DNA of 60,000 nucleotides from Symsagittifera roscoffensis (lineage: Eukaryota > Xenacoelomorpha > Acoela > Convolutidae), in the NCBI RefSeq assembly GCF_963678635.1, contig NC_087063.1, positions 80,463,574-80,523,573 on the forward strand, in the 5' to 3' direction. The translations under genes and the position numbers were made by a program. Under the pieces are notes generated by a model. The model saw nothing but the letters and a program-made list of their open reading frames with translations. It did no database searches and had not been told where the DNA came from. Shown here one piece after another: positions 34,038 through 45,930 of this stretch (its first letter is position 1; every line of letters starts with the position of its first letter).

Positions 34038-34263
34038 CCAGCATAACAGGTCAGATGTGACGCATATCTCATCTACAGTTCCGCGATCTCAAATTTAGAA
34101 ATTTTTCTGATTTCGGTTAGGTGACAATTCTGCAAAAAGAGGGCTTGAAAAGAACCATTATCACAAACTAATTTATGACCCACGGCCATGTTTTGAACCA
34201 ATTACTGGTACCGCGAAAAGTATAACCAAACAAACAAAGTCCGAGAAACTGATACAGTGCTGA

Positions 34264-34950
34264 TATAAATTATCCAGACAAAATGAACAAAACTAGAATC
34301 TTCAAACACGTTTTTTCTAATTGAGTTGATATTAGACAAAAAGGGAAGAGAACAAAGTAAGAGAAATTTTCATCCGAAACAAAAAAGTGAAATTTTGTCT
34401 GAAATTTTGTCTGAAAAAAGCAAAATTATACCCCAAAAAAGGGTCACTTTGGTCTTTTCATTTAATCTAAAACTTCATTGAAACTTCTTTAGGAATTGAT
34501 GAGAATTATATATCACACGAAGCCTCTTTTATAGCTCAACAAAATTCTAGAAAGGTTAAATCTCCAAAAGACTGTATAAGAGAAAACATTTTTGCTTGGT
34601 AGTCAAAAAGTTTTTAATTAAAAATGATTTTTAAACAATTTACTCAATTTTTTGAGATTCGACTTCTCTGACACTTTGTTCGGCTGTGTAAAAGGCTTCT
34701 GTGATATATATTCCTTCTGATTTATTGAAGTAGTTTCAGCGAATGATTTGCTTAAGTGGAAAAAGACAAAATTGCTCATGTTTGGGGTATAATTTTGGTT
34801 GAGATTTTTAACGAAAAAATTGCACCATATTAATTATGATGAAATTTTAAGCGAGTTCTGTTCCCTTCACTTTTTGTCCAATACTAACCCCATTTACGAA
34901 AAACGTGTTTGAAACTTCAATTTTCTTCGTTTTGTCCTGATAATTTTAAT
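34264..34950. mobile_element. Foldback/MITE-like element with about 190-bp arms
   Basis: The left arm (from TTATCCAGACAAAATG, about 34269, to TTATACCCCAAAAAA, about 34440) is inverted at 34770-34950 (TTTGGGGTATAATTTTGG to TTTTGTCCTGATAATTT). About 330 bp lie between the arms. No coding capacity. Confidence 0.6.
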
Positions 34951-35154
34951 CAGCCTTGTATTCAGACATGTCTCAATCTCGCAGCTTGTTTTATTCTTCA
35001 AAGTCGTGTATCTAACAAAGATTTTTTTGGACTAATTTGTTTTCATTATAACGGATTCCCATGTTGCCTTCAGACAACAAAATGAACTAGAACATCGATC
35101 ATAATCCACCGTTTTAGAATTAATTGTAATCCAATTAAAATCAATCAAAATATA

Positions 35155-35620
35155 ATTGTAGAACCCAAAAAGAGGCAGATAATGAGTTAACAAAGTGAAG
35201 AAAGAAGAAGGAAAGATAGCAACTACTAAATTTTCTAAAGGAAGGAGAAGACCACCACATTTTGATTTTATTTGATTTTAATTCTTTTCAATTTGGGAAA
35301 ACAATTGGAACATTACATCATCATCATAATCTTTCTTCAGATTCGCCGATTTAAATCTATATATTTCGCAGAGCTATGGCTCATTAGGCGCAACATGTGA
35401 TCTGTATGACAATGCGAAACCAAATTAAACCTGAAAATTAAAATTCTCAGCATTAAAGCGATCAATCGAAGATACTGGAAATATTCAAAATAGACCGGCA
35501 AATTTTGATACAATTGTAGAACCAAAAAGAGACAGACAGTGAGTTAACGAGAAGATGTGTAGAAAGCAACTTCTAAAGTTTTTAGAGAAAAGAAAAGACC
35601 ACCACATTTTGATTTCAATG
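35155..35620 (+). repeat. Direct repeat of about 110 bp
   Basis: ATTGTAGAACCCAAAAAGAG to GACCACCACATTTTGATTT at 35155-35275 recurs in similar form at 35513-35615. Short minus-strand frames at 35337-35667 have no coding support. Confidence 0.6.
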
Positions 35621-36199
35621 AGCCGGTTTTGGGTGTAATTACTTATGTTAGGATTAGTTACACCCATAATTGGATTTAGTCACTTGTACGCATGAACCTA
35701 AAAACAAATGCAATTAATAGGTTTATTTAGAGCGAATACTCTCAATTTGGGAAAACATATAGGAAATTTCGATTTCGCTGATTTCAGTTACTATCAAAAA
35801 ATTTTAGGACAATAGTCTTTGCACAATTATTGAGGAAATAGAGTAAATTAAATGATTGGCCTAAAAAATAGGCAATTTGAAGGATAAAAAAAATTACCTA
35901 GTTATTTGCAAAAATTTCGCGAATGGCAGTTTAAAAGGCATTAATACAGTTTCGGCGAGCTAACACAACAATTTTATATATTGAGAGAGATAGACAACCC
36001 TGGATAGCTTCTGCAAGAGTCTGAGATTGCATAACCCTGAATGATAATTACTGAGCTACTGATGAAATTACTGACGAAGTGAGAAAAAAGTGAGAATATC
36101 AATTTGTTGAGAATATCAACGGTTCCTACTTCTAAAAAACTGTTTTCTAATTTTAAAATTTTCATAAAAGATTTAGTTACAATAGTTTGAGATTCTGAG

Positions 36200-36466
36200 C
36201 TAAATTGTTCTGAGTTTGAGTTCAAATTGAGCGGCCAATTCTTGGAAGCGAGGTGGGAGTTCCTCTGCTTCAACTTCGGCTGCGACCTTGGGCTGACAAC
36301 TTAATGGCAATCCTCGCCTTCTCGCACGAACGCGCCAGCTCGCGCACTCTTCGATCGCGTCGGTTGACGATTCATCGAACAACAAAACAACTTCCTCTAC
36401 AGATTCTAGCTCAACCAACAAGGTTCCTTCATCAATGAAATGATCATCGCTCACATATTTCGACAT
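36200..36466 (-). CDS. Small acidic hypothetical protein
   Basis: 88 codons from ATG (36466) to TAG. The region is clearly richer in G+C than its flanks. The N-terminal half is acidic (DDHFIDEGTLLVELESVEEV, then DESSTDAIEECASW). A basic patch follows (RVRARRRG), then another acidic helix (AEVEAEELPPRFQELAAQFE). No signal peptide. I do not recognise a family. Its start codon sits at the left breakpoint of the segmental duplication, so its 5' flank was duplicated to 42440 onward without the coding part. It could be the first exon of a longer gene. Confidence 0.4.
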   Translation of the reverse strand: MSKYVSDDHFIDEGTLLVELESVEEVVLLFDESSTDAIEECASWRVRARRRGLPLSCQPKVAAEVEAEELPPRFQELAAQFELKLRTI

Positions 36467-36599
36467 CTTCGCTGGCTATCTTCCTCCTCGTCGCCAGAGT
36501 AATTCATAAACACATTGTAAAACTTAGTTCATATGGGGGAAGATGGACTGGCTGTTTTCGTGGCTTTTATTGGGAAGGTTTATTTTTATAAAAGGTGTT

Positions 36600-37500
36600 A
36601 AAGGGGGGGGGGGGGGTTGTTCACATGGACCCAGTCTTAGTCGGTTTAACAATTATAAGGTCAGAAGCAATGGTTACCTGTTTACAAAAGTAGTCCAGCT
36701 CTTGTCTGCAGAAGGGTCACATGGTATTTTTCTTGCAGTGTAAAACATAGTTAACGCCCGATAGTGAATTTTAACGTGTTTGCTGGCAGCAGATAGCGCA
36801 ATCTTCTAGATTGATTTTGCCCGTCCAGCAATTAAGTGCGCTTGTTGAGCAAGTATCTCCAATGTTTTCTTAATTTCAGTAATTCAGTTGTTTTCTGAGA
36901 CTCCGTCATAAAAAGTAACCACAAATCATAGCTGATAGAAAAAAATTACTTTGAAACTTCAATTACGAAATTTTATTTTTATGAGATTATTTTGCGAAAG
37001 TAGACGATGACGAAAAAAGTTTATTTGACAGTGCGATGTTTTCTCGGAATTTTTCACTGATATTGGGCAACGATTTGATTCGGTCCGTTTCATTGTATTA
37101 CACTGTGCAAAACTGTCACTGGCATTGGTAGGCCGCACGGTGGTGTTCGAAAGGATTGTTCATCTCTTTATCAGTCGCCAGCTTTTTCTTTGTGGCCGAC
37201 TGAAACAAAAGTATCAATAATTTTTGCAGTATGTGAGAATAAACTGAGTAGCTTCAGTTTTTGGGATGATTGGATTGTTTCAAAAAAAAGGGATGATGAG
37301 ATTCAATTTTTTGGGATGGAGTGAGCATTTCAGTATATGGATTAAACAGGATGCAGTTTTTGCGAAGAAAGGATTGTTTTAGTATTTGGATTTAAACTGG
37401 GTGCAGTTTTTGGATTCCGGAAGCTAGGTATAAAATTGTAATTAAAAATGCAAGATGTTTTATCGATGGAAATTTCACAACGTGAACTATATCTCAGAAC
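36600..37500. other. Non-coding part of copy A
   Basis: Contains a G run (36604-36616) and, in the minus direction, remnants of a frame shared with copy B (QKTTELLKLRKH, near 36890). That frame is interrupted here by a stop but open for 80 codons in copy B (42696-42938). Confidence 0.35.
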
Positions 37501-37516
37501 GAGCTGAAGGACCCCA

Positions 37517-37845
37517 TTACGACGAAACGTATATTGGGAATCGATTGGAACATTTCCTCTGATTCACTAGTTTTGCAGCCGACGAAAATTCAGGATCTGA
37601 ATAGGATAAAAATTCAACCCAACGCAACCTTCTGCATACTTCATCCTCCATATTGGACCCTATTGACTTTGCCGCCCCCATCACATATCGCTTCCAATTT
37701 CTACAGCAACACATATGGAGAAAAGGCATATATTTATGCACAGTTTCAACATCATCAAGGCATATATGTAATGTACGCATATATATGCGACGACGAAAAA
37801 CGGCAAGAAAGTGAAAAACATTCAAGAAAGACAGAAGTGAACTGA
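37517..37845. CDS. Antisense-overlapping ORF pair, copy A
   Basis: About 310 bp are open on both strands. The plus frame (37534-37845) reads GIDWNISSDSLVLQPTKIQD and later FQHHQGIYVMYAYICDDEKR. The minus frame (37825-37517) reads RRIYMRTLHICLDDVETVHK, then NMEDEVCRRLRWVEFLSYSD. The same pair exists in copy B with a 3-nt indel that leaves both frames open, so strand cannot be decided. LGIDWNxSSDSL weakly recalls a block in BEL/Pao retroelement RT, but neighbouring motifs are absent. At most one strand is likely to be real. Confidence 0.3.
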
Positions 37846-38070
37846 CTTAAGCTCATGAAAACTTGGAACTATTATTCTTGACAATTGTTATTAGCTCTTG
37901 AAACAAAACAAGGAAACCAATTAAATAGAAAAGTTTGCGATGAAACAGATTCCACATATTTCGAGTTGACAGGCCCTTTGAAATTTCAGCCAACTATGAT
38001 GCCTTTTTGTTAAATAATAGGACCGCTTACAGAAGTCAAAATAATTATCGTTAACCAAGCAGTCGATGAC

Positions 38071-38274
38071 ATGTTTCATTCACTTCTGATAGTCAGCTTG
38101 AGTTGGATGGTACAGACCAGTTTCAATTGCATCAATTCAGAAAAACCGATGCTTCGTCTCAAGCAGCAGCATCAGCTAGGGCGTCGTAGAACTAGCCGTG
38201 AACAAAGAAGCAAAGTTAGCCACAGCAACTCTTTTAGAAATATGCCTCTAAGATGGCGATGCCGAGTGATCTAA
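38071..38274 (+). CDS. Predicted secreted basic peptide, copy A
   Basis: 67 codons from ATG. The first about 20 residues form a signal-peptide-like stretch (MFHSLLIVSLSWMVQTSFNC). The remainder is strongly basic, with RLKQQHQLGRRRTSREQR and an Arg-rich end (PLRWRCRVI). The paralogue at 44047-44250 has the same length and start. By eye about a dozen residues differ and nearly all nucleotide changes alter the residue, yet no indel breaks the frame. Dibasic and tribasic sites could be processing sites. This may be a fast-evolving secreted peptide or a chance frame; expression is unknown. Confidence 0.4.
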   Translation: MFHSLLIVSLSWMVQTSFNCINSEKPMLRLKQQHQLGRRRTSREQRSKVSHSNSFRNMPLRWRCRVI

Positions 38275-38279
38275 ATAGA

Positions 38280-38935
38280 GATCTGCAACAGCAGCCTTCA
38301 AATTTTCAAGTGCGTTGAAAGAATTAACATTTTTTTATGTCCGATACTGTTTCTTCTAAAAAAAATTATTTCCGTGGCATTGTACATGCGCAAATGTTTC
38401 AGTTTTCAACGTTAAGGCTTAGTCTGGCAAAAGTACGGTCATCAATTTTCGTTTCCTCTTACGATTCTCTTTGGATCAACCATCCAGTTTTAATCCCAGC
38501 TTAAGTTCCGATTTTGACGACCCATAAAGGTCCTAAGATGCATACTTCCCAAACCGCAGAAAATCAACTTTGCATCAACAGTTTTCAAGTTTTCCGGGTT
38601 TTCAAGTTGTTAAATCAGGATCCTTCTGTACTACCTCAGTAACTGCAATTGATGGAATCTTGAATGATTAGAACTTTAGTCACTTGCTAATGATCTACAA
38701 AAATTTCCATCGAAGGGTTAGTCATGAATAGCTATACGTAATCAGCAATCTCGTAATAAGCAATCTCGTAATAAGCATCACGTAATTAAACAGCCTCGAT
38801 CAGTTCTCTTTAGGCTATGAAAACACATGCACGGACTTTAGAATCGAAAAGCTTTCAACAAAAAAAAACGTAACCCAGACCGTAGTTTCGCAGCTGAAAA
38901 AAAAACTGTGCTTTTCTGGCTTTTAGTCTGATCCT
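38280..38935. other. Non-coding part of copy A
   Basis: Alignable with 44400-45095 in copy B. Contains a small tandem duplication of AATCTCGTAATAAGC near 38745-38775. No gene. Confidence 0.4.
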
Positions 38936-39179
38936 TTTTTTCCAATTTGCCTGGAGCACAAAAACACAGAAACGATAATTGCGAATCTACTTAAAAAACT
39001 GCTACAGTGCGCGGAGTGCCTTTTTCAGATAGGGAACAAAGTAAAAAGGAGAAAAAAATGAAATTGTTGTCTGCAAATTGCGAAAAATCATAAGAATAAA
39101 TAAACAAGTCTTCCATCTAACCTGAAAATCTCGTCGCTTACGCTGAAACAAATTGAGCGCGGGATGACCAAAAATACTA

Positions 39180-40245
39180 GTCATACAATTTTCAAATATG
39201 GAAAAATGCTAGTCATACACTTTCCATACAATTCCATACGTACAGAAAATTGCATGAAAGGTCTATGATTAGTATTTTTTTCATTTATGGAAATTATATG
39301 ATTAGCATTTTTCCATAAACCAAACCAAAAATATCGATTTTTTAAATTTTAATTTCTCAAAATTTTTTGGTTGTGTTCGTAACCGAACACAAATGACATA
39401 AACCTTGATTACTCAAACGTAGTAACCAACGGTTTGGCCGTCTCGCATTAAAAATGCATTGGAAGCAGCTTGACATGTGTTACTACTGTCTCAGACAAAT
39501 AATATAACGAAAGTAATGAACTTTTAAATTTTGTCAATAATTTTCAAAGATGATTATTTCTAGAATTTGAGTTTTTAAACTACCAGACATTGATCAAGGC
39601 ATACAAAAACATGTCATACAAAAGAAAGAGGAATTTTAAGCGTTTTTGAAAAAAGTTATGAAGAAAAAAGGAAAAAAAAGTCCAATTTAGTGTATCCAGG
39701 ACTACATTTTGCATGCAAAATTTTTTTTTTCAAACGATGTTTGTTTGAATACGAAAATCAATTTGCGGTTGAAAAAAAAACACCAAACATTTTTGGAGCA
39801 ATTTCAAAAATACTTAGAAAAATTTTTGTCGTCGCCATCAAAAAAAAAGCTAGTCATACAATTTCCATATATGGAAATTGTATGACTAGTGTTTTTTTTC
39901 AGAAAACAAAAATTTTAAAAAAGTCAAAGTTTTCAGTCGTAGCAGCCCAGAAAACGCTTAAATGTTTTGCCAGCAGCTGAATTGATTGATCAAAGTTTTT
40001 TTTTCACAAAAAAATTTTTAAGAAAATTCTAATCATACAATTTCCATATATGGAAATTGTATGGTTAGCATTTTTTTTTCATACCATTTTTTTCCCTTTT
40101 TTTATGAAGAGATACCAATTTCGATACCAAAACAACTAAAAAATACCTTTGAATTTCGATTAAATTCATTTTGCAAAAATGTATGAAATTTGTATGACTA
40201 GCAATTTTCGATAGACTAAGTGTATGAAATTGTATGATTAGCACT
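39180..40245. repeat. Palindromic CAATTTCCATATATGGAAATTG repeats
   Basis: Two near-perfect palindromes, at 39850-39893 and 40029-40070, read CTAGTCATACAATTTCCATA then its exact complement, followed by a T run. Further half-copies lie at 39180-39315 and 40190-40240 (TGTATGATTAGCA then T runs). Confidence 0.75.
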
Positions 40246-41045
40246 TTCGGTCTATGGAGGTCAACCCGGGAGGATAATTTTTTAGTGGATCAAGTCAACA
40301 AGTGCCAGAATTTAGGGTTCTATGGAGAGTACAGACCGGCCAATCCCCCCTCTCCTCTGCGGATAAGCGCTCGATGTGAAGAAAGAGACGACAGTTTAAT
40401 ATGACGAATAGATGTTGTATGGAAGAACATGTTTCATACAATTTTCGAACAATTTCAAAAAATGATTGAAAAAAACTAAAAACTAATTTCTGCTCCTGAT
40501 GGATTCTAATAAAACCAATGGAATAAGAAATGGAATTTGTATGACTAACATTTTTCTGATGGCGACCCAAGGTTTTCTCCAAGTGATTTCAAAGTAGCCC
40601 CAAACTTTTTTTGTAGTTTTTGCAACCGCAAATCGAGTTTTGTACTCAAACATTTTCGAAAAAAAAAATAGTTTGCATGCAAAATTTGATTTTGTGTGTG
40701 CTTAACGTAGCCGTGGCTACACTAATGATATTTTCCTTTCTGTTTAATAACTTTTTTCAAAAATGCAAAAAGCTCCTACTTCTTTTGTATGGCATGTTTA
40801 TGTATGCCTTAATTAATGTCTGATACTTTGAAAAAAAAATCAAATTTTAAAAGTAATCATCGTTGAAAAATTATGCCAAAATTTAAAAGTTTGTTACTTT
40901 CGTTATATGATTTGTGAAGGACAGATCTTAGACGATTCAGGTCGTTTTAAATGCATTGTAAAGGCAAGAATGTCCAGCCTTTTGTGGTTTCTGTAACCCA
41001 CGGTCGGTCTTTGTCACTTGCGTCCGGTTACATTGTTGTAAGATG
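39366..41045. mobile_element. Foldback element with about 0.4-kb arms (copy A only complete)
   Basis: Left arm about 39370-39790 is inverted at about 40590-41035. Examples: CGTAACCGAACACAAATGAC against GTCACTTGCGTCCGGTTAC, TGCATGCAAAATTT (39711) against TTTGCATGCAAAATTTG (40673), and CAATTTGCGGTTG (39761) against CAACCGCAAATCG (40622). The loop holds the palindromic GTATGA repeats. Copy B retains only the outer part of the right arm (45097-45380). Confidence 0.65.
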
Positions 41046-41046
41046 A

Positions 41047-41184
41047 ACTGAAAAGGCCATGTTTGGCAAGCGAAGGAACCCATTCGTAAATTCATTCACC
41101 GAATATGTTGCCTCGTTTTGTGAGCTAGCTAAAATGTTCTCAGCACTAACGATTAGAAGTGAGGCACCCTGAAAGAATATCCCC
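41047..41184 (-). CDS. Possible terminal exon unique to copy A
   Basis: On the minus strand an acceptor (ATATTCTTTCAG) is followed by an open frame reading GASLLIVSAENILASSQNEA and FTNGFLRLPNMAFSVHL, with a stop just downstream. It coincides with the about 180-bp segment missing from copy B. Family not recognised. Confidence 0.25.
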
Positions 41185-41751
41185 CAGCACTCTCTAATGT
41201 TAGCCACTAACAATTTAAGCCCATTAACACAAGAGACAGGTTCCTATGATTCCGTCCCATTTGAAGTGACTAAGATTAACGCCGGTTGAGGACGGTATTG
41301 TAAATTTAATGGCCGAGTTTTGTTCTCAAATAAACAAAATGTCCGAACAATTTTTTGCTTGCAAAATTTACATTTTGTACGCTTAACATCGTTTTGGATG
41401 CACAAAAGCTGCATTAGTTTTTCATTTAAACAACTCAAATTCAAAAGCAGCATTGGAAAAAGTTTTAAGGTTTGAAGATAGATAGTTTTATCATATCGTT
41501 TATGTAAGAGCTCTTTATTCAATTCCAATGAATCATAAATACCAGTTTTGAATAACCAGGACCTATTTCTTCTGCGTTCAGTTAGTAGCAGATCGCAAAA
41601 ACTTTGATAAAAAATTAAAACTAACAAAAAAACTAACGAACTTTGATTTTATTGTTACAATTTTCATCTACGACAAATAATATAGCCATTGACAGCTCAT
41701 ACCCCGTTCTGTTTAAGATATTGCATGAAAAGTTTCAAATTTTTGTTCCAG

Positions 41752-41841
41752 CTTTCGAAGACCATTTTTTCCGACCCATATTGGGTGATCGATCCTTCGA
41801 CCTACGTGCGCTCAGTCATAAGCGGACACAACTATATTAGC
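41752..41841 (+). CDS. Candidate 90-bp internal exon, copy A
   Basis: Bounded by a good acceptor (AATTTTTGTTCCAG) and a consensus donor (GTGAGT, 41842). The open frame contains TIFSDPYWVIDPSTYVRS and ISGHNYIS. The segment is richer in GC than its flanks and preserved at identical length in copy B. A second frame (EDHFFRPILGDR) is also open, so phase is uncertain. Family not recognised. Confidence 0.35.
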
Positions 41842-42305
41842 GTGAGTGTTCGTTGACAACCTGAACAAGTCTTATACTTTGATGGCGAAATATTTTTGCA
41901 AACTAATCACGCATGGCAAATTATTCCACAGACGAAAAAATTGTTCCAAAATCGATTGAGTCGAGCTAATTGGTCATAATAATTTCATTAGCCTCTCATA
42001 ATTTAACACTTAGTTTTGATTTTGTCAGACCAATTATGTTCTCGACCATTTGTGATGATTGCAAAAAACCACAAATTTTGCTGGCAGTTTTGACTTAATG
42101 GATTTAGTAGCGCCAATTTATTTCTGAAGGATCAATTCGAAGCCGAGTTGAGTCGAAACGTCAATTTTCTATGCATTTTTTTCGATCAAAGGGGTGAATG
42201 GGCAGCAAAAATTGAGATCAATTGAATTATACCCGTCCCTCTAATCAAAATGGGGAAGATCTGGTACAATCGGTCAAGCGTTATATAATTCAGCCAATCA
42301 GATTT

Positions 42306-42439
42306 CCCGCACTCAGTAAAAAGATAAAATAATAGATTATAATGGACTTTTATTCTCAGTTTCAACAAAGTTCTAAAAGAATTGATTATAATAGATTATT
42401 TTAGAAAAAAATTTTTTCACAATCTTTGAATTATAATCC
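42306..42439 (+). mobile_element. Truncated Harbinger-like element at duplication junction
   Basis: Begins CCCGCACTCAGTAAAAAGAT and ends abruptly at TTATAATCC, where copy B of the segmental duplication starts. The equivalent full element is copy B of that family at 46791-47793. Confidence 0.8.
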
Positions 42440-43490
42440 ATTTCGACATCTTCGCTGGCTATCTTCCACCTCGTCGCCAGAGTAATTCATAAACACATTG
42501 TAAAACTTATTTCATATGGGAGAAGATGGACTGGCTGTTTTCGTGGCTTTTATTGGGAAGGTTTATTTTTATAAAAGGTGAAAAAAGGGGGGGGGTTGTT
42601 CACATGGACCCAGTCTTAGTCGGTTTAACAATTATAAGGTCAGACGCAATGGTTACCTGTTTACAAAAGTAGTCCAGCTCTTGTCTGCAGAAGGGTCACA
42701 TGGTATTTTTCCTGCAGTGTAAAACAAAGTTAACGCCCGATAGTGAATTATAACGTGTTTGCAGGCAGCAGATAGGGCAATCTTCTAGATTTTGCCCGTC
42801 CAGCAAATAAGTTTGCTTGTTGAGCAAATATCTCCCATGTTTTCTTAATTTCAGTAATTCAGTTGTTTTCTGAGACTGCGTCATAAAAAGTAACCACAAA
42901 TCATAGCTGATAGAAAAAAAACTACTTTGAAACTTCAATTACGAAATCCTATTTTTATGAGATTATTTTGCGAAAGTAGACGATGACAAAAAAAAGTGTT
43001 TTTGACAGTGCGATGTTTTCTCGGAATTTTTCACTGATATTGGGCAACGATTTGATTCGGTCCGTTTCATTGTATTACACTGTGCAAAACTGTCACTGGC
43101 ATTGGTAGGCCGCACGGTGGTGTTCGAAAGGATTGTTCATCTCTATTTCAGTCACCGGCTTTTTCTTTGTGGCCGACTAAAACAAAAGTATCAATAATTT
43201 TTCAGTATGTGAGAATAAACTGAGTAGCTTCAGTTTTTTGGATGAATTTGGATTTCAAAAAACGGGATAATGAACTTCCATTTTTTGGGATGAACTGAGC
43301 ATTTCAGTATATGCATTAAACAGGATGCAGTTTTTGCGAAGAAAGGAGTGTTTTAGTATTTGGATTAAGACTGGGTGCAGTTTTTGGATTGCGGAAGGTA
43401 GGTATAAAATTGTAATTAAAATTGCAAAACGTTGTATCGATGTAAATTTTACAACGTGAACTATATCTCAGAACGAGCTGAAGGACCCCA

Positions 43491-43832
43491 TTACGACGAA
43501 ACGTATATTGGGAATCGATTGGAACATTTCCTCTGATTCACTAGTTTTGCAGCCGACGAAAATTCAGGATCTGAATAGGATAAAAATTCAACCCAACGCA
43601 ACCTTCTGCATAATTCATCCTCCATATTGGAGGACCCTATTGACTTTGCCGCCCCCATCACATATCGCTTCCAATTTCTACAGCAACACAGATGGAGAAA
43701 AGGCATATATTTATGCACAGTTTCAACATCATCAAGGCATATATGTAATGTACGCATATATATGCGACGACGAAAAACGCAAGAAAGTGAAAAACATTCA
43801 AGAAAGACAGAAGTGAACTGACTTAAACTCAT
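43491..43832. CDS. Antisense-overlapping ORF pair, copy B
   Basis: Equivalent of 37517-37845, with plus frame 43508-43816 and minus frame 43832-43491. One codon is gained relative to copy A (PYWRTLL versus PYWTLL; the other strand gains a serine). A one-base indel near 43786 changes the plus-strand C-terminus only. Confidence 0.3.
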
Positions 43833-44046
43833 GAAAACTTGGAACTATTATTCTTGACAATTGTTATTAGCTCTTGAAACAAAACAAGGAAACTAATTAA
43901 ATAGAAAAGTTTGAGATGAAACAGATTCCACATATTTCGAGTTGACAGGCACTTTGAAATTTCAACCAACTATGATGCCTTTTTGTTAAATAACAGGACC
44001 GCTTACAGAAGTCAAAATAATTATCGTTAACCAAGCAGTCGATGAC

Positions 44047-44250
44047 ATGTTTCATTCACTTCTGATAGTCAGCTTGAGTTGGAAGGTACAGACAAGTTTC
44101 AGTTGCATCAATTCAGAAAAACCGACACTTCGTCTCAAGCAGCAGCATCAGCTAGGGCGTCGTAGAACTAGCCGTACAAAAAGAAGCAAAGTTATCCAAA
44201 GCAATTCTAATAGAAATATGTCTCTAAGATGTCGATCCCGATCTAAATAA
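44047..44250 (+). CDS. Predicted secreted basic peptide, copy B
   Basis: 67 codons, paralogue of 38071-38274. It keeps the signal-like start (MFHSLLIVSLSWKVQTSFSC) and the central RLKQQHQLGRRRTSR, and ends MSLRCRSRSK. The lysine inside the hydrophobic stretch weakens the signal peptide. A compensated 3-nt deletion near the end preserves the stop region. Confidence 0.35.
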   Translation: MFHSLLIVSLSWKVQTSFSCINSEKPTLRLKQQHQLGRRRTSRTKRSKVIQSNSNRNMSLRCRSRSK

Positions 44251-45930
44251 AGTATCCTCAAAGACATTTTCTTAAAATGAATCAATTTTTATGGTCTACG
44301 AGATTTCCGTAGAAAAGCAGCTCAGCAGAGACTTTTAAGCCGACAGCGACGTTTTTGAGCTGTACTGTGTTGTTTTCACTGTGCAATTACCCATTATAGG
44401 CAAGTTGTAATCAGCAGCTTTCAAACTTTTAAGTGCGATGAAAGAATTAGAATTTTTTTCTGTCCGTCACTGTTTGTTCCAAAAAAAAATTGTTTCCGTG
44501 GCAATGTACTTGCCGAAAATGTTTCAATTTTTACCGTTAGGGCTTCGTCTGGCAAAAGCACAGTCATCAATTTTGGTTTCCTCTTTCTATTCTTGCATTG
44601 GAATAACAATACAATTTTAATCCCAGCTTTAAAGTCCCAGATTTTGACACATAAAGGCCCAAAGATGCATAATTCCCAAACCTCAGAAATTCAAATTTGC
44701 ATCAACCGTTTCCAAGTTTTCCGGGTTTTCAAAATACGTTCTTTTTCTCCTGACAATGATAATATATATTTGTTAAATCAGGATCCTTTTGTACTACGCC
44801 AGTAACTGCAATTGATGGAATCTTGAGTAATTAGAAACTTGTGTCACTCGCTAATGATCTACAAAAATTGTTTCCATCGAAGGGTTAGTCATGAATAGCC
44901 ACTAACGTTTTAGCTTCAAACACAGCACAAGGGTAACATCAAGTAATAAGCGATCTCGATCTCTTCTTCTTAGGCTATGAAAACACCTGAACGGACTTTA
45001 GAATCGAAAACCTTTCAACAAAAAAACCGTAATCCAGATGGCTAAATTCGCAGCTGAAAAAAAACTGTGCTTTTCTGGCTTTCAGTCTGATCCTGTAAAA
45101 AGCTCCTACTTCTTTTGAATGGCATGTTTATGTATGCCTTAATTAATGTCTGATAATTTGAAAAAAAAAGATCAAATTTTAAAAGTAATCATCGTTGAAA
45201 AATTATGCCGAAATTCAAAAGTTTGTGACTTTTGTTATATGATTTGTGAAGGACAGATCTTAGACGATCCAGGTCGTTTCAAATGCATTGTAAGAATGTC
45301 CAGCCTTTGGTGGTTTCTGTAACCCACGGTCGGTCTTTGTCACTTGCGTTCGGTTACATTATTGTTGTAAGATGAACCATTAACACAAGAGACAGGTTCC
45401 TATGCTTCCGTCCCTTTTGAAGTGACTATGATTAACGCCGGTTGAGTACGGTATCGTAAATTTAATTGCCGAGTTTTGTTCTCAAATAAGCAAAATGTCC
45501 GAACATTTTTTTTTGCATTCAAAATTTACGTTTTGTACGCGTAACATCATATTCGATGCACAGAAGCTGCGTGCTGCATTAAATTTACATTTAAGAAACT
45601 CAAATTCAAAAACAGCATTGGAAAAAATTTCAAAGTCTGAAGATAGATCGTTTTGTTATAATGTTTGTGTAAGAGCTCTATATTCGTTTCCAATGAATCA
45701 CAAATGCCAGTTTCGAATAACCAGAACCTATTTGTTTTGCGTTCAGTTAGTAGCAGATCGCTAAAACTTTGAGAAAAAATATTATTACTAACTAAAAAAC
45801 TAACAAATTTTGACTTGTGGAAACTTGTTATGGTTACAATTTTCATCTGCGACAAATAATATAGTCATAGATAGCTGATACCCCGTTCTGTTTAAGATAT
45901 TGCATGAAAAGCTTCAAACTTTTGTTCCAG

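Larger units (their letters stand above)
36457..42439 (+). repeat. Segmental duplication, copy A
   Basis: Copy A starts at ATTTCGACATCTTCGCTGG and runs to the middle of a truncated Harbinger-like element at 42306-42439, where copy B begins with the same ATTTCGACATCTTC. Similarity is high over long blocks (for example 37490-37860 against 43466-43830, and 41650-42320 against 45835-46805). Copy A holds about 1.83 kb (38936-40766) and about 0.18 kb (about 41045-41222) absent from copy B. Confidence 0.85.

Noticed and set aside
37534-37620. BEL/Pao reverse transcriptase remnant (LGIDWNISSDSL)
   Set aside because: Only one short block is similar; no catalytic YxDD or neighbouring motifs were found.
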